Source: Sporosarcina ureae (GTDB lineage Bacteria; Bacillota; Bacilli; Bacillales_A; Planococcaceae). From it: a DNA stretch of 64,000 nt. The notes under the pieces are model-generated. The model was not told where the DNA came from. It ran no database searches and worked only from the letters and a program-made list of their open reading frames with translations. Below, one piece after another: positions 38,243 to 47,938 of the stretch (position 1 is the first letter of the stretch; every line of letters begins with the position of its first letter). The stretch is from contig NZ_CP015348.1 in NCBI RefSeq assembly GCF_002109325.1, positions 1,868,501 to 1,932,500 on the forward strand. The letters run 5' to 3'. A program made the translations under genes and the position numbers.

Positions 38243-39181
38243 CTACGCTCTCTTGTCTTTATCTATCCATGTACGAATGTTAATGGCGATATCCAAAACA
38301 CCTAGCATAACGGTGAAGGGACTGAGGAACATGGCAAATAATGTAGCTAGCACATTGACGATCAATGGAAGCTTCATCTTGCGCAATGCATAATAAATCA
38401 GCGCCAAACCTTGTAAGAAGAATAAGAATCTAAAGATGAGAATGGCATTTGCCTCCATTAGATAAAATGTCGTCCCTTGTTCCGGTTGCGATAAGATGGA
38501 AACCAATAGCAACACTAGATAGGCTACTACCGTTGCAAATGGTAGGCGCATGTTAAGGAAAGAGGCAAATTTAGGAACTTCAAAACGTAAGCGTTTCGCT
38601 ACCGCTAAGATGGGCATGATAAACATATAGGCCACCACGAAGGTAGATAAAATAAACAGCGAAGGCACAATGGTTTGATAATACGTAAACGCCTCTGCCA
38701 CAGTCCGTTCCATATCCTTCGTTGAACTTCCCATTCCAGAGAGTATTACAAACGCTTCTTGCTGTATAGCTTCAAATTGTTGTAGCAACTGTTCGATCGG
38801 ATTAATTTTCATGAACCAGACAGTACCGAGATACAATAAGCTTAGTGAGATGAGCAACGTGACGCCTGTTGCCATAAATACATAAAGCTTTGTCTTGCCT
38901 GTCCGTACAGTATCTCCAATTATGAATCCAACTGCGCTCAATACAATTGCTGCTGGAATGGAAAGTAATCCGCCAATCAATAATGTGATAAGCCATGTAC
39001 ACACAGCAACCATCAGCGTGGAGACTCGGTCATAACGCAAACGATAAATCGTAATGGGCAATGGAACTAGCAATATTGTCAATAACCCAAGTAATGGCAC
39101 GTACAAAGTCATTGCCAGTAATATAGCGAAGAGTGCTACCATCATCGCACCATACGTAATTCTACTTGCTTGATCTTGCAT
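38243..39181 (-). CDS. yybS: YybS family DUF2232 membrane protein
   Basis: 312 residues with about eight membrane segments. The family (DUF2232, Bacillus YybS) is conserved at this position before gdpP and resembles the S component of energy-coupling-factor transporters in its early segments; function is not established. Start ATG 39181. Confidence 0.88.
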   Translation of the reverse strand: MQDQASRITYGAMMVALFAILLAMTLYVPLLGLLTILLVPLPITIYRLRYDRVSTLMVAVCTWLITLLIGGLLSIPAAIVLSAVGFIIGDTVRTGKTKLYVFMATGVTLLISLSLLYLGTVWFMKINPIEQLLQQFEAIQQEAFVILSGMGSSTKDMERTVAEAFTYYQTIVPSLFILSTFVVAYMFIMPILAVAKRLRFEVPKFASFLNMRLPFATVVAYLVLLLVSILSQPEQGTTFYLMEANAILIFRFLFFLQGLALIYYALRKMKLPLIVNVLATLFAMFLSPFTVMLGVLDIAINIRTWIDKDKRA

Positions 39182-39383
39182 ATTTACGCCTCAATTCATT
39201 CATTGCTTCTTTTGCCACCAATCAGTAATTAGGAGACAAAGTGTTACATTCCTTAATTCATATAAAGCTACATTCATCCTTCTAATTGTATCACGATTCG
39301 ATGTGAAATCAAAAATACAGGCAGTTGTCGTTTCCAGCAAATTGGATATGTAGTGAATAATCTACTATTGCATTTTGTATAAA

Positions 39384-39426
39384 TAAAAAACCACCACTGA
39401 CTGAGTAACTCAGTCAGTGGTGGTTT
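39384..39426 (-). terminator. Terminator of the rpsF-ssb-rpsR operon
   Basis: A perfect 18-bp stem (39388-39405 with 39409-39426) with a 3-base loop and a run of six T on the minus strand, just after rpsR. The remaining 200 bases to yybS hold no gene. Confidence 0.93.
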
Positions 39427-39431
39427 ATATA

Positions 39432-39668
39432 TTACCGCTCTTCAGATACGAACGGAAGAAGTGCCATAATGCGTGCACGTTTGATTGCTACCGTCAATTT
39501 ACGTTGGTATTTAGCGCTTGTACCAGTAACTCGACGAGGCAACATCTTTCCGCGCTCAGAGATAAACTTCTTCAACAAATCTACATCTTTATAGTCGATG
39601 TGTGTGATGTGGTTAGAAGTAAAGTAGCAAACCTTACGGCGTTTGCGACCTCCACGACGTGGTGCCAT
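39432..39668 (-). CDS. rpsR: 30S ribosomal protein S18
   Basis: 78 residues. [25 protein letters not shown] and [29 protein letters not shown] are typical of S18. It carries a single cysteine (C+/C- zinc ligand set is incomplete), as in many Bacillales. Partner of S6 in the small subunit platform and last gene of its operon. Confidence 0.97.
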   Translation of the reverse strand: MAPRRGGRKRRKVCYFTSNHITHIDYKDVDLLKKFISERGKMLPRRVTGTSAKYQRKLTVAIKRARIMALLPFVSEER

Positions 39669-39714
39669 AATTGTTGTCCTCCTTCCTATTTACGTTATCA
39701 AGTGAACCGTTCTA

Positions 39715-40236
39715 TCAGAATGGCAAGTCGTCATCTGTTACTTCAATCGGACCGCCGCCTGGTTGGAATGGATCATTATCGACACGTGTCATATTTTGCT
39801 GATTCGGTTGGTAGGATTGCTGGTTATTGTATCCTTGTCCCTGGTCTTGAGAAGGTGCATTATACGAAGGTGCTCCACCACCATAAGATGGTGTCTGCTG
39901 CCGTTCTGTATTAGAACTCTTCGGCTCCAGGAATTGAGTACTGTCCGCAACAACTTCTGTCGTGTAAACGCGCTTACCGTCTTGACCTTCGAAGCTGCCC
40001 GTCTGTATACGGCCATCCACTCCAGCTAGACTTCCTTTTCGTAAGTAATTCGCGATATTTTCAGCCTGTTTACGCCAAGCAACACATGTGATGAAATCGG
40101 CTTCTCGCTCTCCTTGCGCGTTAGCGAACGCACGGTTCACTGCAAGTGTGAAACGAGTTACAGCGATTCCAGTCTGTGTATACTTCAGCTCAGGATCTTT
40201 TGTTAATCGACCAACTAAAACGACACGGTTTATCAT
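39715..40236 (-). CDS. ssb: Single-stranded DNA-binding protein
   Basis: 173 residues. The OB fold (about 1-105) begins [21 protein letters not shown] Gly/Gln/Asn-rich linker follows and the acidic tail ends DDDLPF, the interaction tip for replication and repair proteins. It lies between rpsF and rpsR, as is usual in Firmicutes. Confidence 0.97.
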   Translation of the reverse strand: MINRVVLVGRLTKDPELKYTQTGIAVTRFTLAVNRAFANAQGEREADFITCVAWRKQAENIANYLRKGSLAGVDGRIQTGSFEGQDGKRVYTTEVVADSTQFLEPKSSNTERQQTPSYGGGAPSYNAPSQDQGQGYNNQQSYQPNQQNMTRVDNDPFQPGGGPIEVTDDDLPF

Positions 40237-40283
40237 TCAGAATCAAACCTCCCTCATCATAGATTTTTAAATTTTATATCAGA

Positions 40284-40571
40284 TTACGCATCTACACGAA
40301 TTGTCATATGACGAATGATACCTTCGTTGATGTTCGCTAGACGTGTAAATTCATCGATTGCTTCAGCACCAGCGTTAGCAGTTACTAATTGGTAGTAACC
40401 TTCACGTAAGTCGTCGATTTCGTAAGCAAGACGACGCTTGCCCCACTCTTTCGACTCGATGATTTCCGCTCCGTTTGAAGTTAGGACAGTATCAAAACGT
40501 TCAATCAACGCTTTTTTCGCGTCCTCTTCAAGAGTTGGGCGCATAATGTACATAATTTCGTACTTTCTCAT
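40284..40571 (-). CDS. rpsF: 30S ribosomal protein S6
   Basis: 95 residues beginning [17 protein letters not shown], the S6 signature; it binds S18 in the 30S platform. ATG 40571 follows AAGGAGGTG; the in-frame TTG just upstream is rejected by family consensus. First gene of rpsF-ssb-rpsR. Its leader folds into a hairpin around GCCC/GGGC, which could be the S6:S18 autoregulatory element, but I cannot confirm the CCG motif. Confidence 0.97.
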   Translation of the reverse strand: MRKYEIMYIMRPTLEEDAKKALIERFDTVLTSNGAEIIESKEWGKRRLAYEIDDLREGYYQLVTANAGAEAIDEFTRLANINEGIIRHMTIRVDA

Positions 40572-40655
40572 CAATAGTCACCTCCTTATGGACTTGGGCC
40601 CTACTTTTACAAGTGGGCAAGGAGTAAGTAAATTTAATATTACTCACATCAGTAC

Positions 40656-40684
40656 ATGTTATCACAACGTAATTGAAATATCAA
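40656..40684 (-). promoter_or_regulatory. Sigma-A promoter of rpsF operon
   Basis: Minus-strand -35 TTGATA (40679-40684), 17-base spacer, -10 TAACAT (40656-40661), about 85 bases before the rpsF start. Confidence 0.65.
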
Positions 40685-40726
40685 CCCCCGATATACTATA
40701 CTGAATGGAATAAGGAGTGATTTCAT

Positions 40727-41268
40727 ATGGAAGAACAACAGCCTGTGATTGTCGAGCTCGATTTACAGAAAATAGCGAAGCAAAGTCTTTGGCTCACTTT
40801 ACTACCGCTCATAGGACTAGTAATAATTCGCAGTCTGCTACAAGGTGAAGTCTCTTTGACATTTTCAGTATGGTATGTTGTCTATGCTTTGATTGGATAT
40901 ATTTTATTAATTATTATACATGAGTTTTTTCATTTGCTAGGTTTCCGTATTTTTGTAATGTGCCATGGAAGAACATGGCGTATGGTGTCAATTTGAAGAT
41001 GGGTGTTGCGTACGCTACTGCAGATCAGTTGATGGACAATAAAGGTATTCGCAAAGCGTTATTATTACCATTTTGGATGACAGGTGTGTTGCCTGCTGTT
41101 CTGGCGTTGTACTTCAATGATGGCGTGCTGTTGCTGTTAGGTGCGATGCTAATCGGCGGAGCTGCCGGAGATTTTGCTATGTATAAGGAGTTAAAGAAGT
41201 TTCCGGATGATGCACTAGTGAAGGATGATCCCGAGTTGCCTAAGTTATATGTTTATCCTGCTCAATAA
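40727..41268 (+). pseudogene. DUF3267 family zincin-like membrane protein, frameshifted
   Basis: The first frame (40727-40996) gives membrane segments and a HEFFH zinc-type motif, then runs into a stop. The next frame continues NVPWKNMAYGVNLKMGVAYA and further membrane segments to 41268. A single missing base near 40951-40957 would join them as GFRIFGNVPWKN, the usual order in DUF3267 proteins (about 180 residues, putative metalloproteases of unknown role). Start ATG 40727 has AAGGAG. Either true loss of function or a sequencing error. Confidence 0.78.
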
Positions 41269-41275
41269 AGTGAAG

Positions 41276-41345
41276 AAGCTGGCAGTAGGAGGGAAGCAGC
41301 CCAAGATTGTGCCCCCGAAAAGCGTACGCTGGCTGGTGTTGCAAT
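41276..41345. repeat. Possible degenerate copy of the intergenic repeat
   Basis: GCCCCCGAAAAGCGTACGCTGG resembles GCCCATGGGAAAGCGTTCGCCTGG of the element at 1130-1220 at many positions, in the same orientation, in the gap after the DUF3267 gene. No clear terminal inverted repeat remains. Confidence 0.3.
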
Positions 41346-41418
41346 CCCCTCGTACTCACTAATTAACTTTCTACTACTTATCTCCGTAATTCTTAAACTT
41401 TGCTAACTCCAAACCAAT

Positions 41419-41455
41419 AAAAAGGCTGATTCTCACGGGGAGAATCAGCCTTTTT
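41419..41455. terminator. Bidirectional terminator
   Basis: AAAAAGGCTGATTCT (41419-41433) pairs perfectly with AGAATCAGCCTTTTT (41441-41455), between the convergent DUF3267 and ychF genes. Confidence 0.88.
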
Positions 41456-41458
41456 GTA

Positions 41459-42559
41459 TTATACGTTAAAGCGGAACAGCATAACGTCGCCGTCTTTAAC
41501 GATGTATTCTTTACCTTCCAAACGAACCTTGCCGGCTTCTTTAGCCGCTGTCATGGAACCGTGCTCCACTAAGTCGTCGTATGCTACCGTCTCTGCACGG
41601 ATAAATCCGCGTTCAAAGTCGGTATGGATTACGCCAGCACACTGTGGTGCTTTCATGCCTTTGCGGAATGTCCATGCACGAACTTCCTGCACGCCTGCCG
41701 TGAAGTATGTTGCAAAGCCAAGTAAGTTATACGTCGCTTTAATCAACTGATCAAGACCTGATTCCTTGATACCTAACTCTTCAAGGAACATTTCCTTCTC
41801 GTCATCTTCAAGCTCAGCCATCTCTTCTTCGATCTTCGCACATACTACGATTACTTCTGCATTGTCCTTCTCTGCAAAGTCACGAACTTGTTGTACATAT
41901 GGGTTATTATCTGCATCTGCAATTTCATCTTCTGAAACGTTTGCAACATACAACATCGGTTTGATCGTCAACAAGTGCATGCCTTTAACGACTTGAAGCT
42001 CATCATCAGTTAATTCAACGGAACGAGCTGCCATTGCATTTTCAAATGCATCACGTAATTTCAGTAGAATTGGCTCTTCTACCATCGCTTCTTTGTCTTT
42101 TTGCTTCGCCATTTTGGAAACACGCGCCAAACGCTTATCTACGCTTTCCATATCCGCTAGAATCAATTCTAGGTTAATGACTTCGATATCATCGATTGGA
42201 CTTACTTTTCCTGATACGTGCGTGATGTTTTCATCCACGAAACAACGGACAACCTGACAAATTGCATCTACTTCACGAATATGTGATAGGAACTTGTTAC
42301 CGAGTCCTTCACCTTTACTTGCACCTTCTACGATTCCTGCAATATCCGTAAATTCGAATGCAGTCGGCACCGTCTTTTTTGGTGTGACAAGCTCAGTCAA
42401 TTTATCCAAACGCTCATCTGGCACCTCAACGATTCCTACGTTCGGATCAATCGTACAGAACGGATAGTTCGCTGCCTCTGCTCCTGCCTTTGTTATTGCA
42501 TTAAATAAAGTGGATTTCCCAACGTTCGGAAGACCTACAATCCCAGCTGTTAACGCCAT
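41459..42559 (-). CDS. ychF: Redox-regulated ATPase YchF
   Basis: 366 residues, the exact usual length. Obg-type NTPase with P-loop GLPNVGKST at the N-terminus, then [17 protein letters not shown], and a C-terminal TGS domain ending [10 protein letters not shown]. It prefers ATP, associates with ribosomes and restrains the oxidative-stress response. ATG 42559 (MALTAGIVG) follows AAAGGTG; the GTG at 42568 is rejected. Confidence 0.96.
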   Translation of the reverse strand: MALTAGIVGLPNVGKSTLFNAITKAGAEAANYPFCTIDPNVGIVEVPDERLDKLTELVTPKKTVPTAFEFTDIAGIVEGASKGEGLGNKFLSHIREVDAICQVVRCFVDENITHVSGKVSPIDDIEVINLELILADMESVDKRLARVSKMAKQKDKEAMVEEPILLKLRDAFENAMAARSVELTDDELQVVKGMHLLTIKPMLYVANVSEDEIADADNNPYVQQVRDFAEKDNAEVIVVCAKIEEEMAELEDDEKEMFLEELGIKESGLDQLIKATYNLLGFATYFTAGVQEVRAWTFRKGMKAPQCAGVIHTDFERGFIRAETVAYDDLVEHGSMTAAKEAGKVRLEGKEYIVKDGDVMLFRFNV

Positions 42560-42653
42560 TATTCCCACACCTTTCTTATCTATCCAAAGCTTACATTATT
42601 CGTTAGTCAACCATTTCATTATAAGGACAATGCGTGAGATTGTCCATGTGCTG

Positions 42654-42854
42654 TCACGACTCGTTCTTTAGCAGAACCTTTTTCATCTTTTTGGCGAATT
42701 CATTACGCGGTATCATGACGCTGTGTCCGCATCCTTCACATTTAATCCGAATATCCGCGCCCATCCGAATAATCTTCCATGCATTCGTTCCACATGGATG
42801 TTGTTTTTTCATCTCCACCACGTCATGCAAATTAAACTCTTTGTCCGCCATCAT
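42654..42854 (-). CDS. DUF951 family small zinc-ribbon-like protein (YyzM-like)
   Basis: 66 residues with KKQHPCGTNAWKI and CEGCGHSVMIPR; the cysteines (about residues 23, 43, 46) suggest a metal site. Conserved beside ychF and mscS in Bacillales (yyzM); function unknown. ATG 42854 follows AAGGAAGGGG; ATG 42851 is equally possible. It overlaps the end of the mscS gene by 23 bases, suggesting coupling. Confidence 0.85.
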   Translation of the reverse strand: MMADKEFNLHDVVEMKKQHPCGTNAWKIIRMGADIRIKCEGCGHSVMIPRNEFAKKMKKVLLKNES

Positions 42855-43767
42855 ATGAATCCCCTTCCTTTTGTTCATCACGGATCACCATTTTTGGATA
42901 AGGAATTTTAATTCCATTCTCATCCATAAACTTCTTCAAGTCTTGACGAAGTTTGCGACCTACGCTGAAATTGGCTACCGGCTCCGTTTCTGCAGCTATA
43001 CGCAAAAGGATTCTGGACGGTTCCATACTTTGTACGCCCAATACTTCCGGAACTCCAATCACTTCTGAATAACGATCTTTCGGCAATCGTTTCAAGAATT
43101 CCTTGATTAATTCCTCTGCGCGATCAATATCCGTTTCATAGGATAACGCAAGATCAAGCAATACCATGGAATTGGTAACAGAGTAGTTGACAACTTCACC
43201 TATTTGTCCATTCGGGACGGTATATAACTCTCCACCATACAATGCAATCTTTGTTGTACGGAGACCAATTTCCATGACCGTTCCTTCACCTGAGTTAATA
43301 CGTACATAATCCCCTACTCCAAATTGATCTTCGAAAATGATGAAAAACCCTGAAATGACATCCTTTACTAAACTTTGAGCACCAAAGCCGACAGCCAGAC
43401 CAAGCACGCCTGCACCTGCAAGTAGACCTTTTGCGTCTATCTTGAACTCTGTCAGAACGGCTAGTATAGCGGAGAAATAGACAATGTATTTCAATGCGTT
43501 TTCTAAAAGTTTGATCATGGTCTTTTCACGTCGTTCTGTTTTGCGCATCGGACTTTTCAACTTAATAGCGAAGAATCGCCTTATTAATACTTGCCCTACT
43601 TTTACTACTACACCTGCCACCACAATAATCAAGAGAATGCGAATAGCGAAAATTCCAGTAGAGAGCCAAAAGTCGGCACTGAATATCGTATCTTTTACTT
43701 GTTGCATTGCTGCTTCTAAACCTTTTAGGCTTTCTTTCGCTTCTTCTGTAGCAGAAGTTGTTGCCAT
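42832..43767 (-). CDS. Small-conductance mechanosensitive channel (MscS family)
   Basis: 311 residues: about three membrane helices in the first 150 residues, the pore-lining segment GVLGLAVGFGAQSLVKDVISGFF, and the MscS beta domain with FEDQFGVGDYV. It opens under membrane tension to release solutes. ATG 43767 (MATTSATEEAK) is chosen because AAAGGAGG lies upstream; the longer ORF to 43860 lies before that box. Confidence 0.92.
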   Translation of the reverse strand: MATTSATEEAKESLKGLEAAMQQVKDTIFSADFWLSTGIFAIRILLIIVVAGVVVKVGQVLIRRFFAIKLKSPMRKTERREKTMIKLLENALKYIVYFSAILAVLTEFKIDAKGLLAGAGVLGLAVGFGAQSLVKDVISGFFIIFEDQFGVGDYVRINSGEGTVMEIGLRTTKIALYGGELYTVPNGQIGEVVNYSVTNSMVLLDLALSYETDIDRAEELIKEFLKRLPKDRYSEVIGVPEVLGVQSMEPSRILLRIAAETEPVANFSVGRKLRQDLKKFMDENGIKIPYPKMVIRDEQKEGDSYDGGQRV

Positions 43768-43879
43768 TGAAAGAAATCCTCCTTTCGTATAAACCAGTTC
43801 GCCCGAGGCTATACTGCACAGCAATACCTGAGCAGAATACTCTTCAGCGTAAATAATCACAAAGGACTGGTGTCATCCT

Positions 43880-44521
43880 ATGTATAGAGCTGAATCCTCT
43901 TCCTATCATTACCGAATTTCCAGTAAAGAAACCGGTGTCGTGTGGAAATTAAGTTCTTACTTCGCGCAACATATACCCTTCAAACAGCAACCAATCATAT
44001 TTTATTGTATTGGAACGGATCGCTCTACCGGCGACTCGCTTGGTCCGTTGACCGGCTCTTACTTGTCTGAACTAAGTCTATTCCCTTACAAGGTAGTCGG
44101 CACGTTACGAGACCCTTTGCACGCGCTTAACCTGCAGCAACGTATCGAGTTAACAAAATCCATGTATCCCGATGCATTCGTAGTCGCAATTGATGCATGT
44201 CTAAGTAAAAAGGACGCAGTTGGTGATCTATTGTTTCATAGCGGACCTATTGCACCTGGCAAAGCGGTTGGTAAGGAACTACCACCTGTTGGCGATGTAT
44301 CAATCAAAGGAATCGTTAATATCGGTGGATTCATGGAGCAAGCCGTCTTACAAAGCACTCGGCTACATCTACCGTTTGAAATGAGTCGTATGATTGGTCG
44401 AGCCTTGCAACTAGCACATCATCGTCAGCCATCAAAAGGCGTATACAATCGTTACGATGATCGCAACTACACCAATCCCTGGGATGAAATTAGCTACCCT
44501 GATTTTCGTCAAGCCGATTAA
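43880..44521 (+). CDS. yyaC: YyaC-like spore protein (germination-protease-like fold)
   Basis: 213 residues. YCIGTDRSTGDSLGPLTGS, VVAIDACLS and VGKELPPVGDVSIKGIVNIGG are typical of YyaC, a family structurally related to GPR/HyaD proteases and transcribed during sporulation in Bacillus. It is the only plus-strand gene in a long minus-strand block. Its last 30 codons overlap the 3' end of the DUF554 gene on the opposite strand, so the tail may be an extension after loss of an earlier stop. Confidence 0.88.
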   Translation: MYRAESSSYHYRISSKETGVVWKLSSYFAQHIPFKQQPIIFYCIGTDRSTGDSLGPLTGSYLSELSLFPYKVVGTLRDPLHALNLQQRIELTKSMYPDAFVVAIDACLSKKDAVGDLLFHSGPIAPGKAVGKELPPVGDVSIKGIVNIGGFMEQAVLQSTRLHLPFEMSRMIGRALQLAHHRQPSKGVYNRYDDRNYTNPWDEISYPDFRQAD

Positions 44522-45136
44522 ATTTAATCCGATTGCCGCAATCATTAAGCCACCTGTAGCGGTCATTTCAGAGATGAATAACTCCATTAACTCATCAGGG
44601 ACAAACCGACTGAGGAATGTAGCTAGGAAAGTTATACTTCCTTGATAAATGAATAGAGGTACGGCTGCAAAAGCTACACCTATTCCTAAAGTGGAACTAA
44701 AGATAATGGAAGTAAATCCATCCAAGATTCCTTTCATTACCAATACATTGTGATCATTACGCAGACCACTATCAATAGCACCGATGATTGCCATGGAGCC
44801 TACGCAAAAGAACAACGTAGCCGTTACAAAACCTTGAGCAATTCCCGGCCCAGCCTTTTTGGTAGGTAACTTTCTTTCAATCCAATGCCCCAATTGATTA
44901 ACCTTTTGATCAAGATCAATTATTTCACCAAGAATTGCACCTATGACTATACTAAGAATGACAATGACAATTTGTGTTGTTTCGAATGTCATTTGCAATC
45001 CAATAGCTACGACAGCCATACCAATTCCATACATGATCGTTTCTTTCATTCGTTCTGGTATTGCGTATAAAAACCTACCAATTAATGTACCCACTATAAT
45101 CGTAAATACATTAAACAGCGATCCAAACAATATCAT
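44432..45136 (-). CDS. DUF554 family membrane protein
   Basis: 234 residues with about seven membrane segments. GSLFNVFTIIVGTLIGRF at the N-terminus and CVGSMAIIGAIDSGL are typical of DUF554 (YdfK/YqgA). Transport function is suspected for the family but not shown. It converges with yyaC and overlaps it by 90 bases. Confidence 0.87.
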   Translation of the reverse strand: MILFGSLFNVFTIIVGTLIGRFLYAIPERMKETIMYGIGMAVVAIGLQMTFETTQIVIVILSIVIGAILGEIIDLDQKVNQLGHWIERKLPTKKAGPGIAQGFVTATLFFCVGSMAIIGAIDSGLRNDHNVLVMKGILDGFTSIIFSSTLGIGVAFAAVPLFIYQGSITFLATFLSRFVPDELMELFISEMTATGGLMIAAIGLNLIGLTKIRVANFIPGIGVVAIIVTIVYAF

Positions 45137-45165
45137 GATGTCACGTCCAAGTTCTCTTCAAGAAT

Positions 45166-45201
45166 AAAACCTATTTTGCAATGAAAGCAAAATAGGTTTT
45201 T
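45166..45201. terminator. Bidirectional hairpin terminator after parB
   Basis: AAAACCTATTTTGC (45166-45179) pairs with GCAAAATAGGTTTT (45187-45200). It ends the parAB transcript on the minus strand. Confidence 0.85.
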
Positions 45202-45204
45202 GTA

Positions 45205-46041
45205 TCATCGCTCTGCGTTCAATAATTCAAGAATACGTTCGAAGTCTTCATCCGAATGAAACTCGATTTCAATTTTACCTTTTTTCTTGGTTTTTTTGAT
45301 AGTAACATTCGTACCGAATTGCTCACGCAATGTAGTTTCTTGGGCTTCAATAAATATATCTTTTTTCTTTTCCTTTTTTGTTTCACGTGGAACATCTTCA
45401 TTTAAACGTTGTACTAGTTTCTCTAATTGACGGACATTTAACCCTTCCGTCTTAATCTTTTCAGCAATGGCTAAGATTTGTTCTTTTTTACGCAAACCAA
45501 GAAGCGTACGGCCATGTCCCATAGATAGTATTCCTTGGGAAATGTCTTTCAAGACCTTTTCGGGTAACGCCAGTAAACGGATATGGTTGGCGATATGTGG
45601 TCTACTTTTGCCTAGTCTAAAGGCAAGTTGTTCTTGTGTTAACTCTAGACTTTCCATCAAGTTTTGATAGGCTTCCGCCACTTCTATTGGTGATAAATCT
45701 TCACGCTGCAAGTTTTCAAGAATAGCCATTTCCATTGATTGCTCATCTGTTAGATCACGTACAACGGCTGGAATTTCCTTTTTACCTGCCAATTCAGAAG
45801 CTCGGAATCTTCTTTCCCCTACTACTATTTCATACTGCGTCCCTACACTTCGTACAATAATAGGTTGTAGAACGCCATGTTCCTTGATGGATTCGCTCAA
45901 TTCAATCAAGGACTCTTCATTGAATTCTTTACGTGGCTGGTATGGATTGACTTTAATACTTTTCAGGCGTAAAAGTTCTACCTTTTCCAATGACTCTCGA
46001 GGAAATAATGCATTAAGACCTTTACCTAGACCTTTACTCAT
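45205..46041 (-). CDS. parB: Chromosome partition protein ParB (Spo0J)
   Basis: 278 residues. ParB/CTPase domain with NPYQPRKEF and GERRFRASELAG; a helix-turn-helix LTQEQLAFRLGKSRPHIANHIRLLALP that binds parS; and a C-terminal dimerisation domain. It loads at parS, spreads as a CTP-dependent clamp and recruits SMC. A parS site lies inside this gene. It overlaps parA by 8 bases. Confidence 0.96.
   Translation of the reverse strand: MSKGLGKGLNALFPRESLEKVELLRLKSIKVNPYQPRKEFNEESLIELSESIKEHGVLQPIIVRSVGTQYEIVVGERRFRASELAGKKEIPAVVRDLTDEQSMEMAILENLQREDLSPIEVAEAYQNLMESLELTQEQLAFRLGKSRPHIANHIRLLALPEKVLKDISQGILSMGHGRTLLGLRKKEQILAIAEKIKTEGLNVRQLEKLVQRLNEDVPRETKKEKKKDIFIEAQETTLREQFGTNVTIKKTKKKGKIEIEFHSDEDFERILELLNAER
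45379..45394. promoter_or_regulatory. parS site inside parB
   Basis: Minus strand TGTTCCACGTGAAACA matches the consensus TGTTNCACGTGAAACA exactly. Bacillus subtilis also has a parS within its spo0J gene. Confidence 0.92.
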
Positions 46042-46795
46042 TCTCCACCACTTCCTTTGCCAGCTCTAAATATACTTCCGCACCTTTGGATCGTGGATCA
46101 TATAATATAATGGGCTTACCATGGCTCGGCGCTTCGCTTAAACGAACGTTACGTGGGATGATCGTTTTGTACACTTTATCTTGGAAGTATTTCTTTACTT
46201 CTTCAATAACTTGAATACCTAAATTCGTACGTGCATCAAACATCGTCAATAATACCCCATCAATATAGAGCGATTCATTCAAATGTTTTTGAACGAGACG
46301 GACTGTGCTCAGTAATTGACTAAGTCCTTCGAGCGCATAATATTCACATTGCACAGGAATGATGATGGAGTCAGAAGCCGTCAGTGCATTCAACGTCAAG
46401 AGACCAAGTGATGGCGGACAGTCAATAATGACATAGTCGTAATCGTCTTTGATGTCTTGAATTGCGTGTTTCATGCGAACTTCACGTGAAATAGTAGATA
46501 CTAACTCAATTTCAGCTCCTGCAAGTGAAATGGTCGCAGGAACAATTTCAAGATTTTCGATATCCGTTGGAAAAATAACATCTCGTACCGGTACATCGTC
46601 GATTAAAATATTATAAATACAATCTTGCACGTCGCCTTTGTTTACACCGACTCCACTCGTTGCATTTCCTTGTGGATCAGAGTCAATTAAGAGCACTTTT
46701 TTGCCTAAATGGGCAAGGCATGCGCTTAAGTTTACAGAAGTCGTCGTTTTGCCGACTCCTCCTTTTTGATTTGCTATAGCAATAATCTTACCCAC
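46034..46795 (-). CDS. parA: Chromosome partition ATPase ParA (Soj)
   Basis: 253 residues. Deviant Walker A KGGVGKTT near residue 11, DSDPQGNAT, and YVIIDCPPSLGLLT mark a Soj-type ParA. It acts with ParB in origin segregation and regulates DnaA. Start is GTG 46795. Confidence 0.96.
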   Translation of the reverse strand: MGKIIAIANQKGGVGKTTTSVNLSACLAHLGKKVLLIDSDPQGNATSGVGVNKGDVQDCIYNILIDDVPVRDVIFPTDIENLEIVPATISLAGAEIELVSTISREVRMKHAIQDIKDDYDYVIIDCPPSLGLLTLNALTASDSIIIPVQCEYYALEGLSQLLSTVRLVQKHLNESLYIDGVLLTMFDARTNLGIQVIEEVKKYFQDKVYKTIIPRNVRLSEAPSHGKPIILYDPRSKGAEVYLELAKEVVENE

Positions 46796-46950
46796 TCTTG
46801 CACCTGCTTTCTTTCCTAATTCATTTATCTTAATAGTACACCAAAATTTTACTAGTTGCTTCTTATGTTTAAAATACCTGACAAAAAATGTGTTCTATGT
46901 GGTCTATTTCAGTTTATCATCTTCACTGTGCGAACTCTATTGATATATAA

Positions 46951-46984
46951 GAAAACTCTTGCTAGTATGTCAGCAAGAGTTTTC
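46951..46984. terminator. Terminator after noc
   Basis: AAAACTCTTGCT (46952-46963) pairs with AGCAAGAGTTTT (46972-46983) between noc and parA, separating the two partition transcripts. Confidence 0.8.
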
Positions 46985-46989
46985 ATACG

Positions 46990-47862
46990 TCACTTTTTAC
47001 ATATCTTTACCGTGATTGTGTAGTATTCTTCGGAATCTACTTCTTCGGATTCTACTTCAATCCCACTCTTGGCCATTAGTGCCAGTGATTCGCGCAACGT
47101 ATTTACTGCGATACGAACATCCTTACTAACAGCTTTCTGTCGAGGTCCGCGCTTTCTTGCAGGTTGCACTTTCTCAACTGATTCAGTTGGGTACAAGATC
47201 TCTTTAATCCTAGCTTCCAGATCTTTAACGTTATATTGATTCGTTTTGATCTCTTCCAACACTTCCATCTGAAGTGCGGATTCCTTTAAAGGTAATAATG
47301 CACGTGCATGACGTTCAGATATTTCTTTTTTCAAGATTGCTGTTTGAACTGGTTCAGGCAACTTCAACAAGCGCATCTTATTCGCAATGGTAGACTGTCC
47401 CTTACCAAGTCTTTGTGCCAATGCTTCCTGTGTCAATTCATGCAGTTCCAGTAAACGTTCATAAGCATGTGCTTCCTCAATTGCCGTCAGTTCCTCGCGT
47501 TGCAAGTTCTCAATTAAAGCAATAGAGGCCGTCTCTTTATCATCCAGGTCCCTTACAATTGCCGGTACTTCTGTCCAGCCAAGCTTACGCATCGCACGAT
47601 ATCTTCGTTCCCCAGCAATGATTTCGTATGATCCGTCCTCTTTTGTACGAATGACAATTGGTTGAATGACGCCATGTGTATGAATCGTTCTAGCAAGTTC
47701 TTCAATCTTTTCTTCATTAAAAATTGCCCGTGGCTGGTATTGATTCGGTATGATTGTATCAATACCTATCTGTGCTACCTTCTCCAGATGCTGAACTCTA
47801 ACTTCTTCTATCGTAGCCATCTTTTCTCCCCCACCAAAAAAACGCGAAAAAGTACTTTTCAA
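46990..47862 (-). CDS. noc: Nucleoid occlusion protein Noc
   Basis: 290 residues. ParB-like domain with [10 protein letters not shown] and [12 protein letters not shown], and [30 protein letters not shown]. The amphipathic N-terminus [13 protein letters not shown] is the membrane-targeting helix of Noc. Start is TTG 47862 because it reproduces that conserved N-terminus and follows AAGGTG; upstream GTGs are less likely. Noc blocks division over the nucleoid. Confidence 0.94.
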   Translation of the reverse strand: MKSTFSRFFGGGEKMATIEEVRVQHLEKVAQIGIDTIIPNQYQPRAIFNEEKIEELARTIHTHGVIQPIVIRTKEDGSYEIIAGERRYRAMRKLGWTEVPAIVRDLDDKETASIALIENLQREELTAIEEAHAYERLLELHELTQEALAQRLGKGQSTIANKMRLLKLPEPVQTAILKKEISERHARALLPLKESALQMEVLEEIKTNQYNVKDLEARIKEILYPTESVEKVQPARKRGPRQKAVSKDVRIAVNTLRESLALMAKSGIEVESEEVDSEEYYTITVKICKK

Positions 47863-47912
47863 CCTCTGCACCACCTTTTCGGAACTATTCCCTCTTATCT
47901 CTTCTATACAAT

Positions 47913-47928
47913 TGTTTCACGTGAAACA
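47913..47928. promoter_or_regulatory. parS site upstream of noc
   Basis: TGTTTCACGTGAAACA, a perfect 16-bp palindrome and exact parS consensus, between rsmG and noc. Confidence 0.95.
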
Positions 47929-47938
47929 TTCCCCTAAA

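Noticed and set aside
39417..39914. 165-codon plus-strand ORF
   Set aside because: Antisense shadow of rpsR and ssb and begins inside their terminator.
40572..40655. S6:S18 autoregulatory leader
   Set aside because: A hairpin is visible in the rpsF leader, but the defining bulged CCG could not be found, so it is only mentioned under rpsF.
46479..46494. Fourth parS site in parA (TTCACGTGAA core)
   Set aside because: Only the 10-bp core matches; four of 16 positions differ from the consensus.
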